Below are positions 1 to 9,282 of a stretch of 64,000 nucleotides of DNA, in pieces. Each line of letters starts with the position of its first letter. Positions within the stretch are counted from its first letter, which is position 1. The stretch is from Roseospira visakhapatnamensis. Its GTDB lineage: Bacteria; Pseudomonadota; Alphaproteobacteria; Rhodospirillales; Rhodospirillaceae. The notes beneath the pieces are model-generated. The model did not search any database and had not been told where the DNA came from. It worked only from the letters and a program-made list of their open reading frames with translations. The position numbers were made by a program, and so were the translations under genes. The DNA lies in contig NZ_JACIGK010000021.1 of assembly GCF_014197915.1 (NCBI RefSeq), positions 24,324 to 88,323 on the forward strand, in the 5' to 3' direction.

Positions 1-207
1 GACGTCGCCGCTGTCCGGCTGGAAGAAAACGAACCAGGGGTCGCCCTCGTCGGACACACCGGAATCGGTTCCGACGGACAGCCCGGAGCGTTGCAGCAGA
101 TCGGTGATGCGATAGAGTTCGGCCCGTTCCTGATTGGTCCAGTCGGCCGGTTGCCTCGACTCCCGAAAGCGTCGGTCACGGCCGAGGAAAACAACGGACG
201 TCGGCAT
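1..207 (-). CDS. hypothetical protein, C-terminus cut by window edge
   Basis: This is the first 69 codons of a minus-strand frame that begins with ATG at 207 (MPTSVVFLGRDRR...) and runs open to the window edge. The visible part is hydrophilic and has no signal peptide or membrane segment. A helix-like stretch (QERAELYRITDLLQRSGL) is followed by an acidic part ending in FVFFQPDSGDV. I do not recognise the family. It lies 51 nt downstream of the XRE regulator on the same strand and may be co-transcribed with it. The frame and start are reasonable but no function can be assigned. Confidence 0.55.
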   Translation of the reverse strand, partial: MPTSVVFLGRDRRFRESRQPADWTNQERAELYRITDLLQRSGLSVGTDSGVSDEGDPWFVFFQPDSGDV

Positions 208-258
208 GGACGAAATCCCGCTTACCTGAGAGCCTGTTCAACTCGGGACGCGAACCGG

Positions 259-570
259 TCAACCCTTGGCGGACTTCGATTCGAACAGCAGACCGTAGGT
301 CACCGGGTCGTAAAAGCTCATCATCGTCTTGACGAAGTCGACAACGTCCATATTCAGGGCTTCGGCCCACGCCGCATAGCGATCAGGCGGCACGCGGCCG
401 CGTCCCGATTCAACCTGGGAGATGAACGTGTAATAGTCCAGATGAATGCGCCGCGCGAGCTCACGCTGGGAAAGGCCCTGAGCCTCCCGTGCGGCTTTCA
501 GCCAATGTCCGGCTTCCTGGCGCAGTTTCAGCGCTTCGGCGCCGGCACCCTGTTGCGGGTGGGAATACAT
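259..570 (-). CDS. XRE-family helix-turn-helix regulator
   Basis: A 103-residue protein with a central Cro/C1-type helix-turn-helix at about residues 25-80: WLKAAREAQGLSQRELARRI forms the first helices, followed by FISQVESGRGRVPPDRYAAWAEAL. The ATG at 570 is preceded by GGTGGAG at good spacing; an upstream in-frame ATG near 650 lacks such a site. The rest of the chain (FVKTMMSFYDPVTYGLLFES) is short and shows no ligand-binding domain. The gene sits downstream of the type I secretion genes on the same strand, so a local regulatory role in S-layer/RTX secretion is possible but is inference. Confidence 0.8.
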   Translation of the reverse strand: MYSHPQQGAGAEALKLRQEAGHWLKAAREAQGLSQRELARRIHLDYYTFISQVESGRGRVPPDRYAAWAEALNMDVVDFVKTMMSFYDPVTYGLLFESKSAKG

Positions 571-704
571 CACGCGTTGCTCCACCTGACCACGGTCGTC
601 GACCGCCCTTCCGGCACCTCTATGTCCGGCCCTTCCCAGATCGAGCATGATAGTTTCTGTATGGCGGGATGTCGAGTCCCAACCCGGGGCCGGCGGGCGG
701 CCGC

Positions 705-2087
705 CTACTCCTCCGTCATGCCGCGGAACATGGCGTCTTCCAGGGGTTTGAGGAAGTAGTTGAGAACGGTGCGCTCCCCGGTCTTGATCATCACCTCGGC
801 GGGCATGCCCGCGCGCAGCTTCAGCGTTCCCAGCTTGGCCAGTTCCTCGTCGGACACCTCCACCCGGGCCTCGTAGTAGACGTTGTTGGGGTTGTGTTCG
901 TCGACGATTCGGTCCGGGGAGACCTGCACCAGGCTGCCGTCGATGATCGGCAGGTTGCGCGACGTGAAGGCGGAGAACCGCACCTCCGTCTCCATGCCCG
1001 GAGAGACGTTGTCCACGTCCCGGGGGGAGACCTGGGCCTCGATGATCAGCCGGTCCTCCTCGGGCACGATCTCCATCAGGGTTTCTCCGGGCCGGACCAC
1101 GCCGCCGATGGTATGGACCATCAGGTTCTGGACGATGCCCTCGCGCGGCGCGCGGATGTCGGTGCGCGACAGGATGTCGGTGGCCACGGTGCTGCGCTCG
1201 CGCAGTTCGGAGAGCTGGGTCTGAACCTCGCGCAACTGGCCGACCACGTCTTCGCGGAACTGCTGGTGGGTCTGGATCATCTGCAACTCGGCCTCGCCGA
1301 TGGCCTGCTGGGCGCGGGCGATGGAGGCGGTGTCGGCGCCGATCTCGCCTTCCAGGCGGGCCATTTCCCGCTGCATGGCGAGGATGCGGGTGCGGGGCGC
1401 GTGCCCCTGCTCGAACAGCTCCCGCAGGCCGACCAGCTCGTCCTTGAAAATCTCCAGCTGGCGTCGCTTGGAGGTCCGCTGCACCTCCAGGCCCTCGATT
1501 TCCTCGCGGTTCTGGTCCACGCGCTTTTCGAGGATGGAGATCTGCCCCTCGACGGACTTGCGGCGCTCCTCGAACTGCTGGCGCTGGGCGTCCAGGATCG
1601 CCCGGACCTCGGCGTTGACGGAGGCGGTGACCCGCAGATCCTCGGGAAAGACGATGGTGTCGCGGCCGTCGCGCTCGGCGATCAGCCGCGCCTCCAGCGC
1701 CTGGTGGGTCTCGAACTGGTTGGTCACCACGGCGGCGCTGGCCATGGCCTGGGTGGGCTCCAGGCGGACCAGGACGTCGCCCCGCCGCACCGTGTCGCCC
1801 TCGCGCACCAGGATCTCCTCGACGATGCCGCCCTCCAGGTGCTGCACGGACTTGCGGTTGCTTTCCACCACGATGGTCCCGGGCGCCACCACGGCGGCGG
1901 CCAGGGGCGCGGTGGCCGCCCAGCCCCCCAGGCCCCCGAAGGCGGCCAGCACCACCAGCCAGCCGGCGAGGATGGTCTTGCGGGAATCGCCGGACGCCAC
2001 GGGCACGGCCCGCATGCCCTCGGTCCAGCGGACCGGGACGGTGCCCGGGCGTGTCTTGGCCGGCAGGGTGGTGGACTCGGCGGTCAT
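705..2087 (-). CDS. type I secretion membrane fusion protein, HlyD/PrtE family
   Basis: A 460-residue periplasmic adaptor that links the inner-membrane ABC exporter to an outer-membrane TolC-type channel. It has a short cytoplasmic N-terminus, one membrane helix at about residues 40-60 (ILAGWLVVLAAFGGLGGWAA), then a lipoyl/barrel-sandwich half beginning at APGTIVVESNRKSVQHLEGG. A long coiled coil follows (about 150-290), then the second lipoyl half (DIRAPREGIVQNLMVHT) and a beta-barrel. This is the usual architecture and length of the PrtE/LapC/RsaE group. It lies about 100 nt downstream of the ABC gene, in the usual order for Caulobacter rsaD-rsaE. No TolC-like gene is visible in the window. 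Confidence 0.93.
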   Translation of the reverse strand: MTAESTTLPAKTRPGTVPVRWTEGMRAVPVASGDSRKTILAGWLVVLAAFGGLGGWAATAPLAAAVVAPGTIVVESNRKSVQHLEGGIVEEILVREGDTVRRGDVLVRLEPTQAMASAAVVTNQFETHQALEARLIAERDGRDTIVFPEDLRVTASVNAEVRAILDAQRQQFEERRKSVEGQISILEKRVDQNREEIEGLEVQRTSKRRQLEIFKDELVGLRELFEQGHAPRTRILAMQREMARLEGEIGADTASIARAQQAIGEAELQMIQTHQQFREDVVGQLREVQTQLSELRERSTVATDILSRTDIRAPREGIVQNLMVHTIGGVVRPGETLMEIVPEEDRLIIEAQVSPRDVDNVSPGMETEVRFSAFTSRNLPIIDGSLVQVSPDRIVDEHNPNNVYYEARVEVSDEELAKLGTLKLRAGMPAEVMIKTGERTVLNYFLKPLEDAMFRGMTEE

Positions 2088-2193
2088 CGGTGGACTTCCC
2101 TCGCAAGCGGACTGGGGTAGGACTCAAAGACGAGACAAAGCGGATCGGAACGACGGCGGGGCCGTGTCGGCGGGCGGCGCCAGGGGCGCGGCG

Positions 2194-3966
2194 TCAGGGA
2201 GGCGTGGCGGCGATCTGGCCGACCGGTCCCGCCCCCCCCGCCACCGCCTGCGGCCGGGCGAACTTGGACAGCACCTCGGCGCGCGGGCCCTTCATCTCGA
2301 TCAGGCCGCCCTTCAGCACCAGCACCGTGTCCACCACGGTCAGCAGGCTCGGCTTGTGGGTGATCACCACCACCGTCTGGCCGGCCGCCTTCATGTCCTT
2401 GATGGCGGTCATCAGGGCCGCCTCGCCGTCGTTGTCCAGGCTGGCGTTGGGCTCGTCCATGACCACCAGCACCGGGTCGTCGTACAGCGCCCGGGCCAGG
2501 GCGATGCGCTGGCGCTGGCCGCCGGACAGCGCCTGGCCGCCGACGCCGATGCGGGTGTCGTAGCCCTCCACCAGCTTCTGGATCATCTCGTGCACGCCGG
2601 CCTTGCGGGCGGCGGTGATCACCTTGTCGGACTCGACGTCGCCGAAGCGGGCGATGTTCTCGGCCACGGTGCCGTCGAACAGCTCCACGTCCTGGGGCAG
2701 GTAGCCCAGGTGCGGGCCGATGTCCTCCGCCCGCCACTGGCGCAGGTCGTTGCCGTCCAGGCGCACGATGCCCTGGTGCGGCCACCACACGCCCATCAGG
2801 GTCCGGGCCAGGGTGGACTTGCCGGCGGCGCTGGGGCCGATGACCCCCAGCACCTCGCCGGGGACCAAATCCAGGCTGATGCCGCGCAGCGCCGGCTGGG
2901 TGCTGCCCGGCGGCACCACGACCACCTGCTGCAGCGACACCCGCCCCTCGGGGCGCGGCAGGGCCATGGTGTCCTTGTCCAGCTCGCCGTTGGCCAGCAG
3001 GTCGGTGAGGCGCTCGTGGGCGGTGCGCGCGGCCACGAACCCCTTCCACTGGCCCACGGCCATCTCCACCGGCGACAGCGCGCGGCCCATGACGATCGAG
3101 GCGGCGATCATCATGCCGGGCGAGATCTCGCCGTGGATGGCCAGATAGGCGCCGACCCCCAGGATGGCCACCTGCAGCGCCATGCGGAACGCCTTGGAGA
3201 TGGCCAGGATGGTCGCCGCCCGGTCGGAGGCCTTGGCCTGCAGGCCGAGCACGGCGGCGTGCCGCTCGGCCCAGCGCCGCTGCACGTTCTCCATCATCCC
3301 CATGGCCTCCAGCACCTCGGCGTTGCGCAGGCTGGAGCTCACGTAGTTGCCGGCATGGACCGAGACCGCGCCCGCGTCCTTCAGCAGGGCGCGCGTGCCG
3401 ATGTTGTTGATGATGGCCAGCGCGAAGATGGCCAGCGCCCCCCCCAGCGCCACCAGCCCCAGCATGGGGTGCATGATGAAGCAGACGGCGATGAACAGCG
3501 GCGCCCAGGGCGCGTCGCAGAAGGCGATCAGGCCGGAGCCGGTGAGGAACTCGCGCAGCGTGTCCAGGTCGCGCAGCGCCTGCGCGTAGCCGCTGGAGGG
3601 GCGCCGCACCGTCTGCTGGAACACCGACTTGAAGACCCGTCCGTTCAACTCCTGGTCGATCAGCACGCCGGTGCGCACCAGGATGCGCGAGCGCACCATC
3701 TCGATCAGCGCCAGCACCACCAGGGCGCCGAGGGCGGCGATGGTCAGTATGACCAGGGTGGCCGTGGAGCGGCTGGTCAGCACCCGGTCGTAGACCTGGA
3801 GCATGTACAGCGGCCCGACGAACAGCAGCAGGTTGATGAAGAAGCTGAAGGCCACCGTGGCGAGGAACCCGCCCCGGGCCTTCTTCAGGGCCTCCTGCAG
3901 TTCGGTGACGACCTTCTTCTGGGCGGGCGTCTGCCCGGGTCGTCCGGTGTGGGGAATCCGTGCCAC
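2194..3966 (-). CDS. type I secretion ABC transporter, PrtD/RsaD family
   Basis: A 590-residue half-transporter that fuses a six-helix membrane domain (from about residue 35, FLATVAFSFFINLLLFVGPL) to an ATPase. Walker A GPSAAGKST has its lysine near residue 383. The signature LSGGQRQRIALARAL and Walker B VLVVMDEPNASLD follow in order. There is no N-terminal C39 peptidase domain, as expected for exporters of RTX proteins with C-terminal signals. I place the start at GTG 3966, preceded by GGAG at about 10 nt; the frame stays open upstream but that part is not protein-like. It is divergent from the S-layer/RTX gene at 4528, its likely substrate; the RTX protein at 9402 could be another. Confidence 0.93.
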   Translation of the reverse strand: MARIPHTGRPGQTPAQKKVVTELQEALKKARGGFLATVAFSFFINLLLFVGPLYMLQVYDRVLTSRSTATLVILTIAALGALVVLALIEMVRSRILVRTGVLIDQELNGRVFKSVFQQTVRRPSSGYAQALRDLDTLREFLTGSGLIAFCDAPWAPLFIAVCFIMHPMLGLVALGGALAIFALAIINNIGTRALLKDAGAVSVHAGNYVSSSLRNAEVLEAMGMMENVQRRWAERHAAVLGLQAKASDRAATILAISKAFRMALQVAILGVGAYLAIHGEISPGMMIAASIVMGRALSPVEMAVGQWKGFVAARTAHERLTDLLANGELDKDTMALPRPEGRVSLQQVVVVPPGSTQPALRGISLDLVPGEVLGVIGPSAAGKSTLARTLMGVWWPHQGIVRLDGNDLRQWRAEDIGPHLGYLPQDVELFDGTVAENIARFGDVESDKVITAARKAGVHEMIQKLVEGYDTRIGVGGQALSGGQRQRIALARALYDDPVLVVMDEPNASLDNDGEAALMTAIKDMKAAGQTVVVITHKPSLLTVVDTVLVLKGGLIEMKGPRAEVLSKFARPQAVAGGAGPVGQIAATPP

Positions 3967-4527
3967 CTGCGTTGGTCTCCGCCGTCCTGAAAAGGGGGGT
4001 GTCGTGGTCAGGTGCGCGCCGGGGGCGCGCGCCGGGCCGACACTACCCCCGCCCGAAACGGGCCGGCAAGAGCCGGAGCGCTCCGGCGGCGCGCGGTCCT
4101 CACGCGCCGGGTCAAGATCCGGCCGTAACCCCTTCCCCAACCGCCAGACCATGCCGGAAGAAAGGCCCTTGCCATGGCCCGGCGCATCGGGCACCGTACA
4201 CCCGCACACGATACGGCACTTCCGCGCCCGGTTCCAGGGCGCAGGTCGGGGGCGGCCGCTCCCGGTGTGTCATCAAAAGGTCGCGGCGACCCCCGAAAAA
4301 GCCTTTGAGTACCCGGCCGGTGTGTGTTAGTCACTGTACATCCCGAGCGTCCCGGTCTGGTGATCGACAGTGTCGTCCGCGCCGGACGCTGGCCGTCTCG
4401 CGGCCCGGGGGCCTCGCCCCCGCCGCGCGAAACGGTCAAGAGAAGCGAGAAAAGCCACGGCGGGGGTCTTGATCGGGCCTTCGTCTCGTTGAGACGTCTC
4501 ATCCTTGCTGCCTTTGGAGGTTACCAC
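3967..4527. promoter_or_regulatory. divergent control region and long leader of the S-layer gene
   Basis: This 561-nt stretch separates the type I secretion operon from the S-layer gene and must hold both promoters. I see no convincing coding sequence. GC-rich hairpins lie at 4011-4033 (GGTGCGCGCC with GGCGCGCGCC) and 4406-4422 (GGGGGC-ctc-GCCCCC). A small hairpin (CGTCTC-gtt-GAGACG, 4482-4496) sits just upstream of the S-layer ribosome site TTGGAGG. A weak sigma-70-like TTGAGT lies near 4305. S-layer mRNAs of other bacteria often have long structured leaders, so the hairpins may matter for message stability, but this is inference. Confidence 0.45.
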
Positions 4528-7500
4528 ATGGCCGGTCTCACGTTTGACGCCAGCTACTATCTGGCCACTTACCCCGATGTCGCGACGGCGGTGTCGCAGG
4601 GGGTGTTCGCCAGTGCCGAGCAGCACTACGAGCTCCACGGCGCCACCGAGCTGCGCAACCCCAACAGCATCTTCAATGCGCTGGAGTACGCGGCCCAGAA
4701 CCCCGACGTGGTGAACGCCGTGTCGGCCGGCACCATGCCCAGCGTTTGGTTCCACTTCGTGACGCACGGCGCCGGCGAGGGTCGCGCCCCGTCGACGGCG
4801 TTCGCGACGTTCGATGCCGCCGGCTATCTGGCCGCCAACCCGGATGTGCAGGCCGCCGTGGACGCCGGCACCATGCCGTCCGCCCTCTTCCACTTCCTGG
4901 CGCATGGCATCGACGAGTCTCGGCCGGGGTCGGGTGTGACGATCACCGACGGTCAGACCTTCACGCTCACCACTGGCGTGGATGTCACGGATAATACAGC
5001 GGGCAACGACACTTTCATCGGGTACATCAACACGACAACCGCCACTGTGGGTCAGACGACGCTGACGGGTGTGGATGTGATCGACGGTGGCGCCGGTACG
5101 GACGCGCTTAATCTTACGGTTGAGGGGGCCAATGGCACGGGCTCGCTGCCCGGCGCGACGTATACCAGCATCGAGAACTTCTTTATTCGCGACCTGAATA
5201 CAAACGGTGCCTCGACCTACGACTTTAACCCCGTCACGGGTGAGAGTCAGGTTTGGAGCGATCGGTCCACCCAGGGCGTTACCTTCAACAATCTGGCGGC
5301 CGGCACGACGGTTGGCGTGAAGGGCGATGGCAGCACGACCAACGGCGCTGTCACGGCGAACTACGTCGCGGGTGCCACTGAAGGTGTTCTGGCCGTCGAT
5401 AGCGGAACGACCGCAGGCGCCGTGGCTGTGAACGGCACGGGGCTGACCTCTCTCGCCATCACGTCCACCGGCGCGACCAACGTTTTGGGCGGTATTTCTA
5501 CGACCGCTACGCCGACCGCGGTGACGATCAACGCGACCACGGCTCTGAACACGGGCGGCGTTACGGTCGGCACCAATGCGTCGTCCCAGACCCTGACCGT
5601 TTCCGGCTCGGCGTCGAACATCGCTGCCGCCGCAACGACCGCTGCTACGGGTGCGGTTGTTCTCGGTACTCTCGATACCGATTTTGCGACGGTTGATGCC
5701 TCCGGGCTGACGAAGGGCGGTATCTCCGCGACCCTCGGTTCCGCCACGCAAACCGTGACCGGCGGCACTGGCAGCGACCTTATTTCCACTGGGGGTCAGG
5801 TGCTCACCACTGGGTCCGTCAATGCCGGTGATGGTACTGACACCCTGACCGTCACGGCTTCCGCTGATCTGGCGACGTCGACGCTTGGTGGGAAGTACAC
5901 CAACTTCGAGACCCTTGGTCTGGCCAATGGTGTCGCCGTTGACCTCGACAACATTTCCGGTATCACGGCTGTCGAGTTGAATGACGGGGCGGGGACGACG
6001 GCTGCGACCAATCTGTCTGCGACCCAGGCGGGTGCCGTTACGCTGCTTGGCCTCAATGGTGCCGCGACGATCGGTGTGAAGGGTGCTAGTGCCGTTGGTC
6101 AGCAGGATACCGTGTCCATCACCGTGAGCGATGGTAACACGACCACCAGCGAGGCGAACACGACGGCCGGTGACCTGACCATCACGGATGTAGAGACGAT
6201 CAACTTCAACGTCGTCGATGATCTCGCGCTGGTGACCATCGGCAATATGAATGAGTTCACCTCCAGCACGATCACCGGTGCCGGCGATGTGGGCATCTAC
6301 ACCGGCAACACCGCCGTCGCTCTGAACTCCTCGTTCAACGCCGCAGGCTCGACCGGCACCGTGAAGCTGTCCGCCGCGCAAGCGACTACGAACGGCATGG
6401 CTCTGACCGGTGGCTCCGAGGCTGACCAGATTATCGGCTCGGCCCAGGTGGACAACCTGACCGGCAACGCCGGCAACGATGTTCTGCTTGGCAACGGCGG
6501 CGACGACGTGCTTAGCGGCGGCGCTGGCGATGACGTCATTGACGGTGGTGCTGGCGCGGACACCATGACCGGTGGCGACGGCGCCGACAACTTTGGCGTG
6601 ACAACCAATGGAACAACCACCATTGACGTCATTACCGATCTGGTTCTGGGCACGGACAACATCATCGTGACGGCCGCTCCGGCGACTGTGTCGGGTAATG
6701 TCGTGACGGCCAATGGTGCCGACCTCGCGGCGGCGACCGCCAATGCCGGGGCCGCCATCGGCGCGAACACCGCTGGTATCTTCACGTACAATTCGGATAG
6801 TTACCTGCTGATCAATGACGGGACCGCTGGCACCATTGCGGCCACCGATACCGTCGTGAAGATCACCGGCTACACCGGCACGCTGGGGACCGGCGACTTC
6901 GTTACCACCGGTGCTACGCTGACCACCACAGCAAACGGCACCGAGACTGTGGCTGGTACATCTGGCGCTGACACGATCACGGACGGGACCGGCGCCGACA
7001 CCATCACGGGTGGAGCTGGCGACGACACCATCAGCCTTGGTAATGGCGGAAACGATACGGTTGCGGTGGCTTTTGGCGGTGAAGGAGAGGACACCATCAC
7101 CTCGTTCACAAGTGGGGCCGCTGCAGACTCGTTCGACTTCACTGGGACGACGGATGTGACGGGAACTGGCATCACGGCCGGTAACTTCGTGCTCCAGGCT
7201 AACGCCGACAATGCAAACACGGCGCTGTCGGGCGGACTTACAGTGATCGACAACAACGACGGAACGAACGTCAACGCCACCTCGTTGAGTGCTGCTGATG
7301 TTGCTACGTACCTGGCGGATACGGATGGTGCTGGCGCCAATACCGACGCAATCGTCTTCGCCAATGCTGATAACGTCGCTTACATTATCGTCTCCGATGG
7401 CACGGACTCCGCGCTGTTCAAGGCGGATGACACCAATGGCGACACTGTGATCGACGCCGCCGATCTGACCAAGCTTGTCACGTTTACCGGTATCGCTGAT

Positions 7501-7542
7501 GCCGGAACGTTCGTCGCGGCTAATTTCGCAGACTTCACCTAA
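4528..7542 (+). CDS. S-layer-like RTX surface protein
   Basis: A 1004-residue protein without a Sec signal, expected to leave through the adjacent type I system and coat the cell. Residues 6-136 hold three copies of a ~43-residue module (F-x3-YYLA-x2-PDV-x2-AV...HF-x2-HG-x2-E-x-R). The long middle is Thr/Ala/Gly/Val-rich with few charged residues, typical of RsaA-type S-layer proteins. Calcium-binding RTX nonapeptides occur at about 644-691 (GNAGNDVLLGNGGDDVLSGG) and 812-858. The hydrophobic tail ends in NFADFT, a plausible secretion signal. The ATG follows TTGGAGG. Codon use differs from the neighbours, with more T-ending codons. The family resemblance is to Caulobacter RsaA in layout; whether it forms a crystalline layer is inferred. 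Confidence 0.85.
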   Translation: MAGLTFDASYYLATYPDVATAVSQGVFASAEQHYELHGATELRNPNSIFNALEYAAQNPDVVNAVSAGTMPSVWFHFVTHGAGEGRAPSTAFATFDAAGYLAANPDVQAAVDAGTMPSALFHFLAHGIDESRPGSGVTITDGQTFTLTTGVDVTDNTAGNDTFIGYINTTTATVGQTTLTGVDVIDGGAGTDALNLTVEGANGTGSLPGATYTSIENFFIRDLNTNGASTYDFNPVTGESQVWSDRSTQGVTFNNLAAGTTVGVKGDGSTTNGAVTANYVAGATEGVLAVDSGTTAGAVAVNGTGLTSLAITSTGATNVLGGISTTATPTAVTINATTALNTGGVTVGTNASSQTLTVSGSASNIAAAATTAATGAVVLGTLDTDFATVDASGLTKGGISATLGSATQTVTGGTGSDLISTGGQVLTTGSVNAGDGTDTLTVTASADLATSTLGGKYTNFETLGLANGVAVDLDNISGITAVELNDGAGTTAATNLSATQAGAVTLLGLNGAATIGVKGASAVGQQDTVSITVSDGNTTTSEANTTAGDLTITDVETINFNVVDDLALVTIGNMNEFTSSTITGAGDVGIYTGNTAVALNSSFNAAGSTGTVKLSAAQATTNGMALTGGSEADQIIGSAQVDNLTGNAGNDVLLGNGGDDVLSGGAGDDVIDGGAGADTMTGGDGADNFGVTTNGTTTIDVITDLVLGTDNIIVTAAPATVSGNVVTANGADLAAATANAGAAIGANTAGIFTYNSDSYLLINDGTAGTIAATDTVVKITGYTGTLGTGDFVTTGATLTTTANGTETVAGTSGADTITDGTGADTITGGAGDDTISLGNGGNDTVAVAFGGEGEDTITSFTSGAAADSFDFTGTTDVTGTGITAGNFVLQANADNANTALSGGLTVIDNNDGTNVNATSLSAADVATYLADTDGAGANTDAIVFANADNVAYIIVSDGTDSALFKADDTNGDTVIDAADLTKLVTFTGIADAGTFVAANFADFT

Positions 7543-7568
7543 TCCTCTCCTTCGGAGTGGAAGCAACT

Positions 7569-7600
7569 GGGGTGATCCTTCGGGATCACCCCTTTTATTT
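7569..7600 (+). terminator. rho-independent terminator after the S-layer gene
   Basis: A perfect 10-bp stem (GGGGTGATCC / GGATCACCCC, 7569-7578 with 7583-7592) closes on a TTCG tetraloop and is followed by TTTTATTTT. It starts 26 nt after the S-layer stop codon. Confidence 0.93.
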
Positions 7601-7604
7601 TATG

Positions 7605-7868
7605 CTCAAAGGTTAGCCACACTCTGGACTTCGATCTGTCCGGGTTGACAGTAACCCCAAGGTACCGCACACAGGCTTTCGCATCCGACCCCAGTCGGGG
7701 CGATTTTTGACGGGGATTTGTTAAACCTTCCCCCTGTGCGGTTCTGGTGGAATCAGTTACTCTTGGTTTAATGGCGAGGATGGTGACCACAGAGCGTCCC
7801 GATCCCTTCGGGGCCAGTTCGTCAGCCTAGCCACGCAAAGAAAATGTTTCATTAGTCGGTGGACTAAA
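7605..7868 (+). other. AT-richer, hairpin-dense gap before the methyltransferase
   Basis: No protein gene is supportable here. The stretch contains a hairpin GGGTT-gacagt-AACCC near 7652 and a second terminator-like hairpin at 7686-7708 (CCCC-agtc-GGGG stem followed by ATTTTTG). A long-range inverted repeat encloses the latter: ACCGCACA at 7664 pairs with TGTGCGGT at 7735-7742. A further CCCGA...TTCGGG hairpin lies near 7798. The methyltransferase start (7869) is preceded by GGTGGA. The region could be a structured leader, an attenuator or a small RNA; nothing in the sequence decides between these. Confidence 0.4.
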
Positions 7869-9107
7869 ATGCAAGACGTTACTCCGATTGTTGCTAAGCA
7901 ATATACGCAGTATTCTTATCCGGAACCAATTGCTGACATGAAGCGGGCTATAAGGGAGGGCTTTCATGAAAGATTCTCACCCAATTTGCTTTGGCCTATG
8001 ATGTGGCCGTCGGGGAAGAGTTTTAAGCAGCTTAAGATTTTGGTCGCAGGTTGTGGCACGAATCAGGCCGCTTACACCGCCGCCATAATGCCGGATGCCC
8101 ACGTTCTTGGTATTGATCTCTCAATCACCAGCCTGCAGCATAGTCAGTTTCTAAAAGAAAAACATGGGCTTGATAATTTAAGTCTACGACAAATGAATTT
8201 ATTGAACCTTTGTTGTTTGGAAGATAAGTATGACTACATTGTTTGTACTGGCGTTCTTCACCATTTATCAAATCCAGATGCTGGTTTGCGTGCTTTAAAG
8301 GGCGTGTTAGCTAGTGATGGCGTGATGTATATCATGGTGTATGGTCGGTACAATCGGATTGGAGTGTATATGCTTCAACGTGCTTTTCGGCTGCTGAGAT
8401 GCGAGAGTCAATCTTCGGAAGATTTGATGCTCGTGAAGTCGACGCTTGATTTTGTTGACCCTGATCATGCTGTGAAGAGATACCTAAAAGTTGCTTCGGA
8501 TGTTAACTATGACGCCGGCTTGATTGATACTTTCCTTCATCCTCAGGATCGAGCATATGATGTGCCCGAGGTTCTTGCGTTTTCTGAAAACAATGCTCTG
8601 GGGTTCATTGATTGGACTGACCGCTTGCCCTATACGTTTAGCGCGGCTATCCCACCACAACACCCTCTGGCGCGTAGATTAAAAAACTTAAGTATTGCTG
8701 AGAAGTGGACTGTCATGGAGTTGTTGTTTCAAAATCGAGGAACTCACGCATTTTTGCTCGGTCATCCAGAGTATGTTCGGAGTATGCCTAGGGTTGACTT
8801 TAGACAGGGAGATCAGTGGCGCAAGTGGTATCCGAGTGTTCGGGCTGGGTTCCACCTTGTTGAAAAAGCTAATTCAGCCAAAGGTACTAAGGCTAAGTAT
8901 TTGCGCGAAGGTCACACGGTCATAATTGAACCAGATTACGAGCCGATTATCGAAAGTATAAGTGGACGGAGGTCGTGTGACGAGGTGATTAAGAGGGCGC
9001 AGTCTAAAAGTCCACATCTTTCTGATGAGCAGGCGCGGCTGTTTTTCGGGCAGTTGCACGAGTGGCACCACCTTCTTTTTAGTGAAGTTCCTTATGGAAG
9101 TTGCTGA
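7869..9107 (+). CDS. class I SAM-dependent methyltransferase, AT-rich (probably acquired)
   Basis: A 412-residue protein whose first half is a Rossmann methyltransferase. Motif I is VAGCGTNQAAYTA (58-70), the acidic residue that holds the SAM ribose is D83 in GIDLS, and DYIVCTGVLHHL follows as motif IV. The C-terminal ~200 residues are an extension I do not recognise, rich in aromatic and basic residues and ending FFGQLHEWHHLLFSE. The substrate is unknown. Base composition is clearly lower in GC than all neighbours and codons are mostly A/T-ending, a sign of horizontal transfer. Its place between two genes for surface proteins suggests modification of a surface protein or glycan, but this rests only on position. 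Confidence 0.8.
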   Translation: MQDVTPIVAKQYTQYSYPEPIADMKRAIREGFHERFSPNLLWPMMWPSGKSFKQLKILVAGCGTNQAAYTAAIMPDAHVLGIDLSITSLQHSQFLKEKHGLDNLSLRQMNLLNLCCLEDKYDYIVCTGVLHHLSNPDAGLRALKGVLASDGVMYIMVYGRYNRIGVYMLQRAFRLLRCESQSSEDLMLVKSTLDFVDPDHAVKRYLKVASDVNYDAGLIDTFLHPQDRAYDVPEVLAFSENNALGFIDWTDRLPYTFSAAIPPQHPLARRLKNLSIAEKWTVMELLFQNRGTHAFLLGHPEYVRSMPRVDFRQGDQWRKWYPSVRAGFHLVEKANSAKGTKAKYLREGHTVIIEPDYEPIIESISGRRSCDEVIKRAQSKSPHLSDEQARLFFGQLHEWHHLLFSEVPYGSC

Positions 9108-9282
9108 TTTAACCCGCTTTCTGGGGTGAAGTGGAAAAGGCCGGTCAAAGGCTGGCTGCCCCCGTCATCCACCCCACACGGCCCGGCTGACAAGGCCGGG
9201 CGGGGCCTGTATCCTTCGGGGGTGTCCGTGGCCGTCCGCTGGGGGGAAGCCGGCCCGGCGCCCCCTGTCGGACCTCGCGCCC

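Noticed and set aside
1300..3990. An 896-codon plus-strand frame opposite the type I secretion genes
   Set aside because: Shadow of the HlyD and ABC genes, whose motifs are on the minus strand.
4327..7566. A 1079-codon open frame antisense to the S-layer gene
   Set aside because: The sense strand encodes clear RTX and surface repeats with a ribosome site and terminator; the antisense product is low-complexity and is an effect of codon bias in the repeats.
7539..7790. A short minus-strand frame over the S-layer terminator
   Set aside because: It would translate through the terminator hairpin and lacks a ribosome site or known motif.
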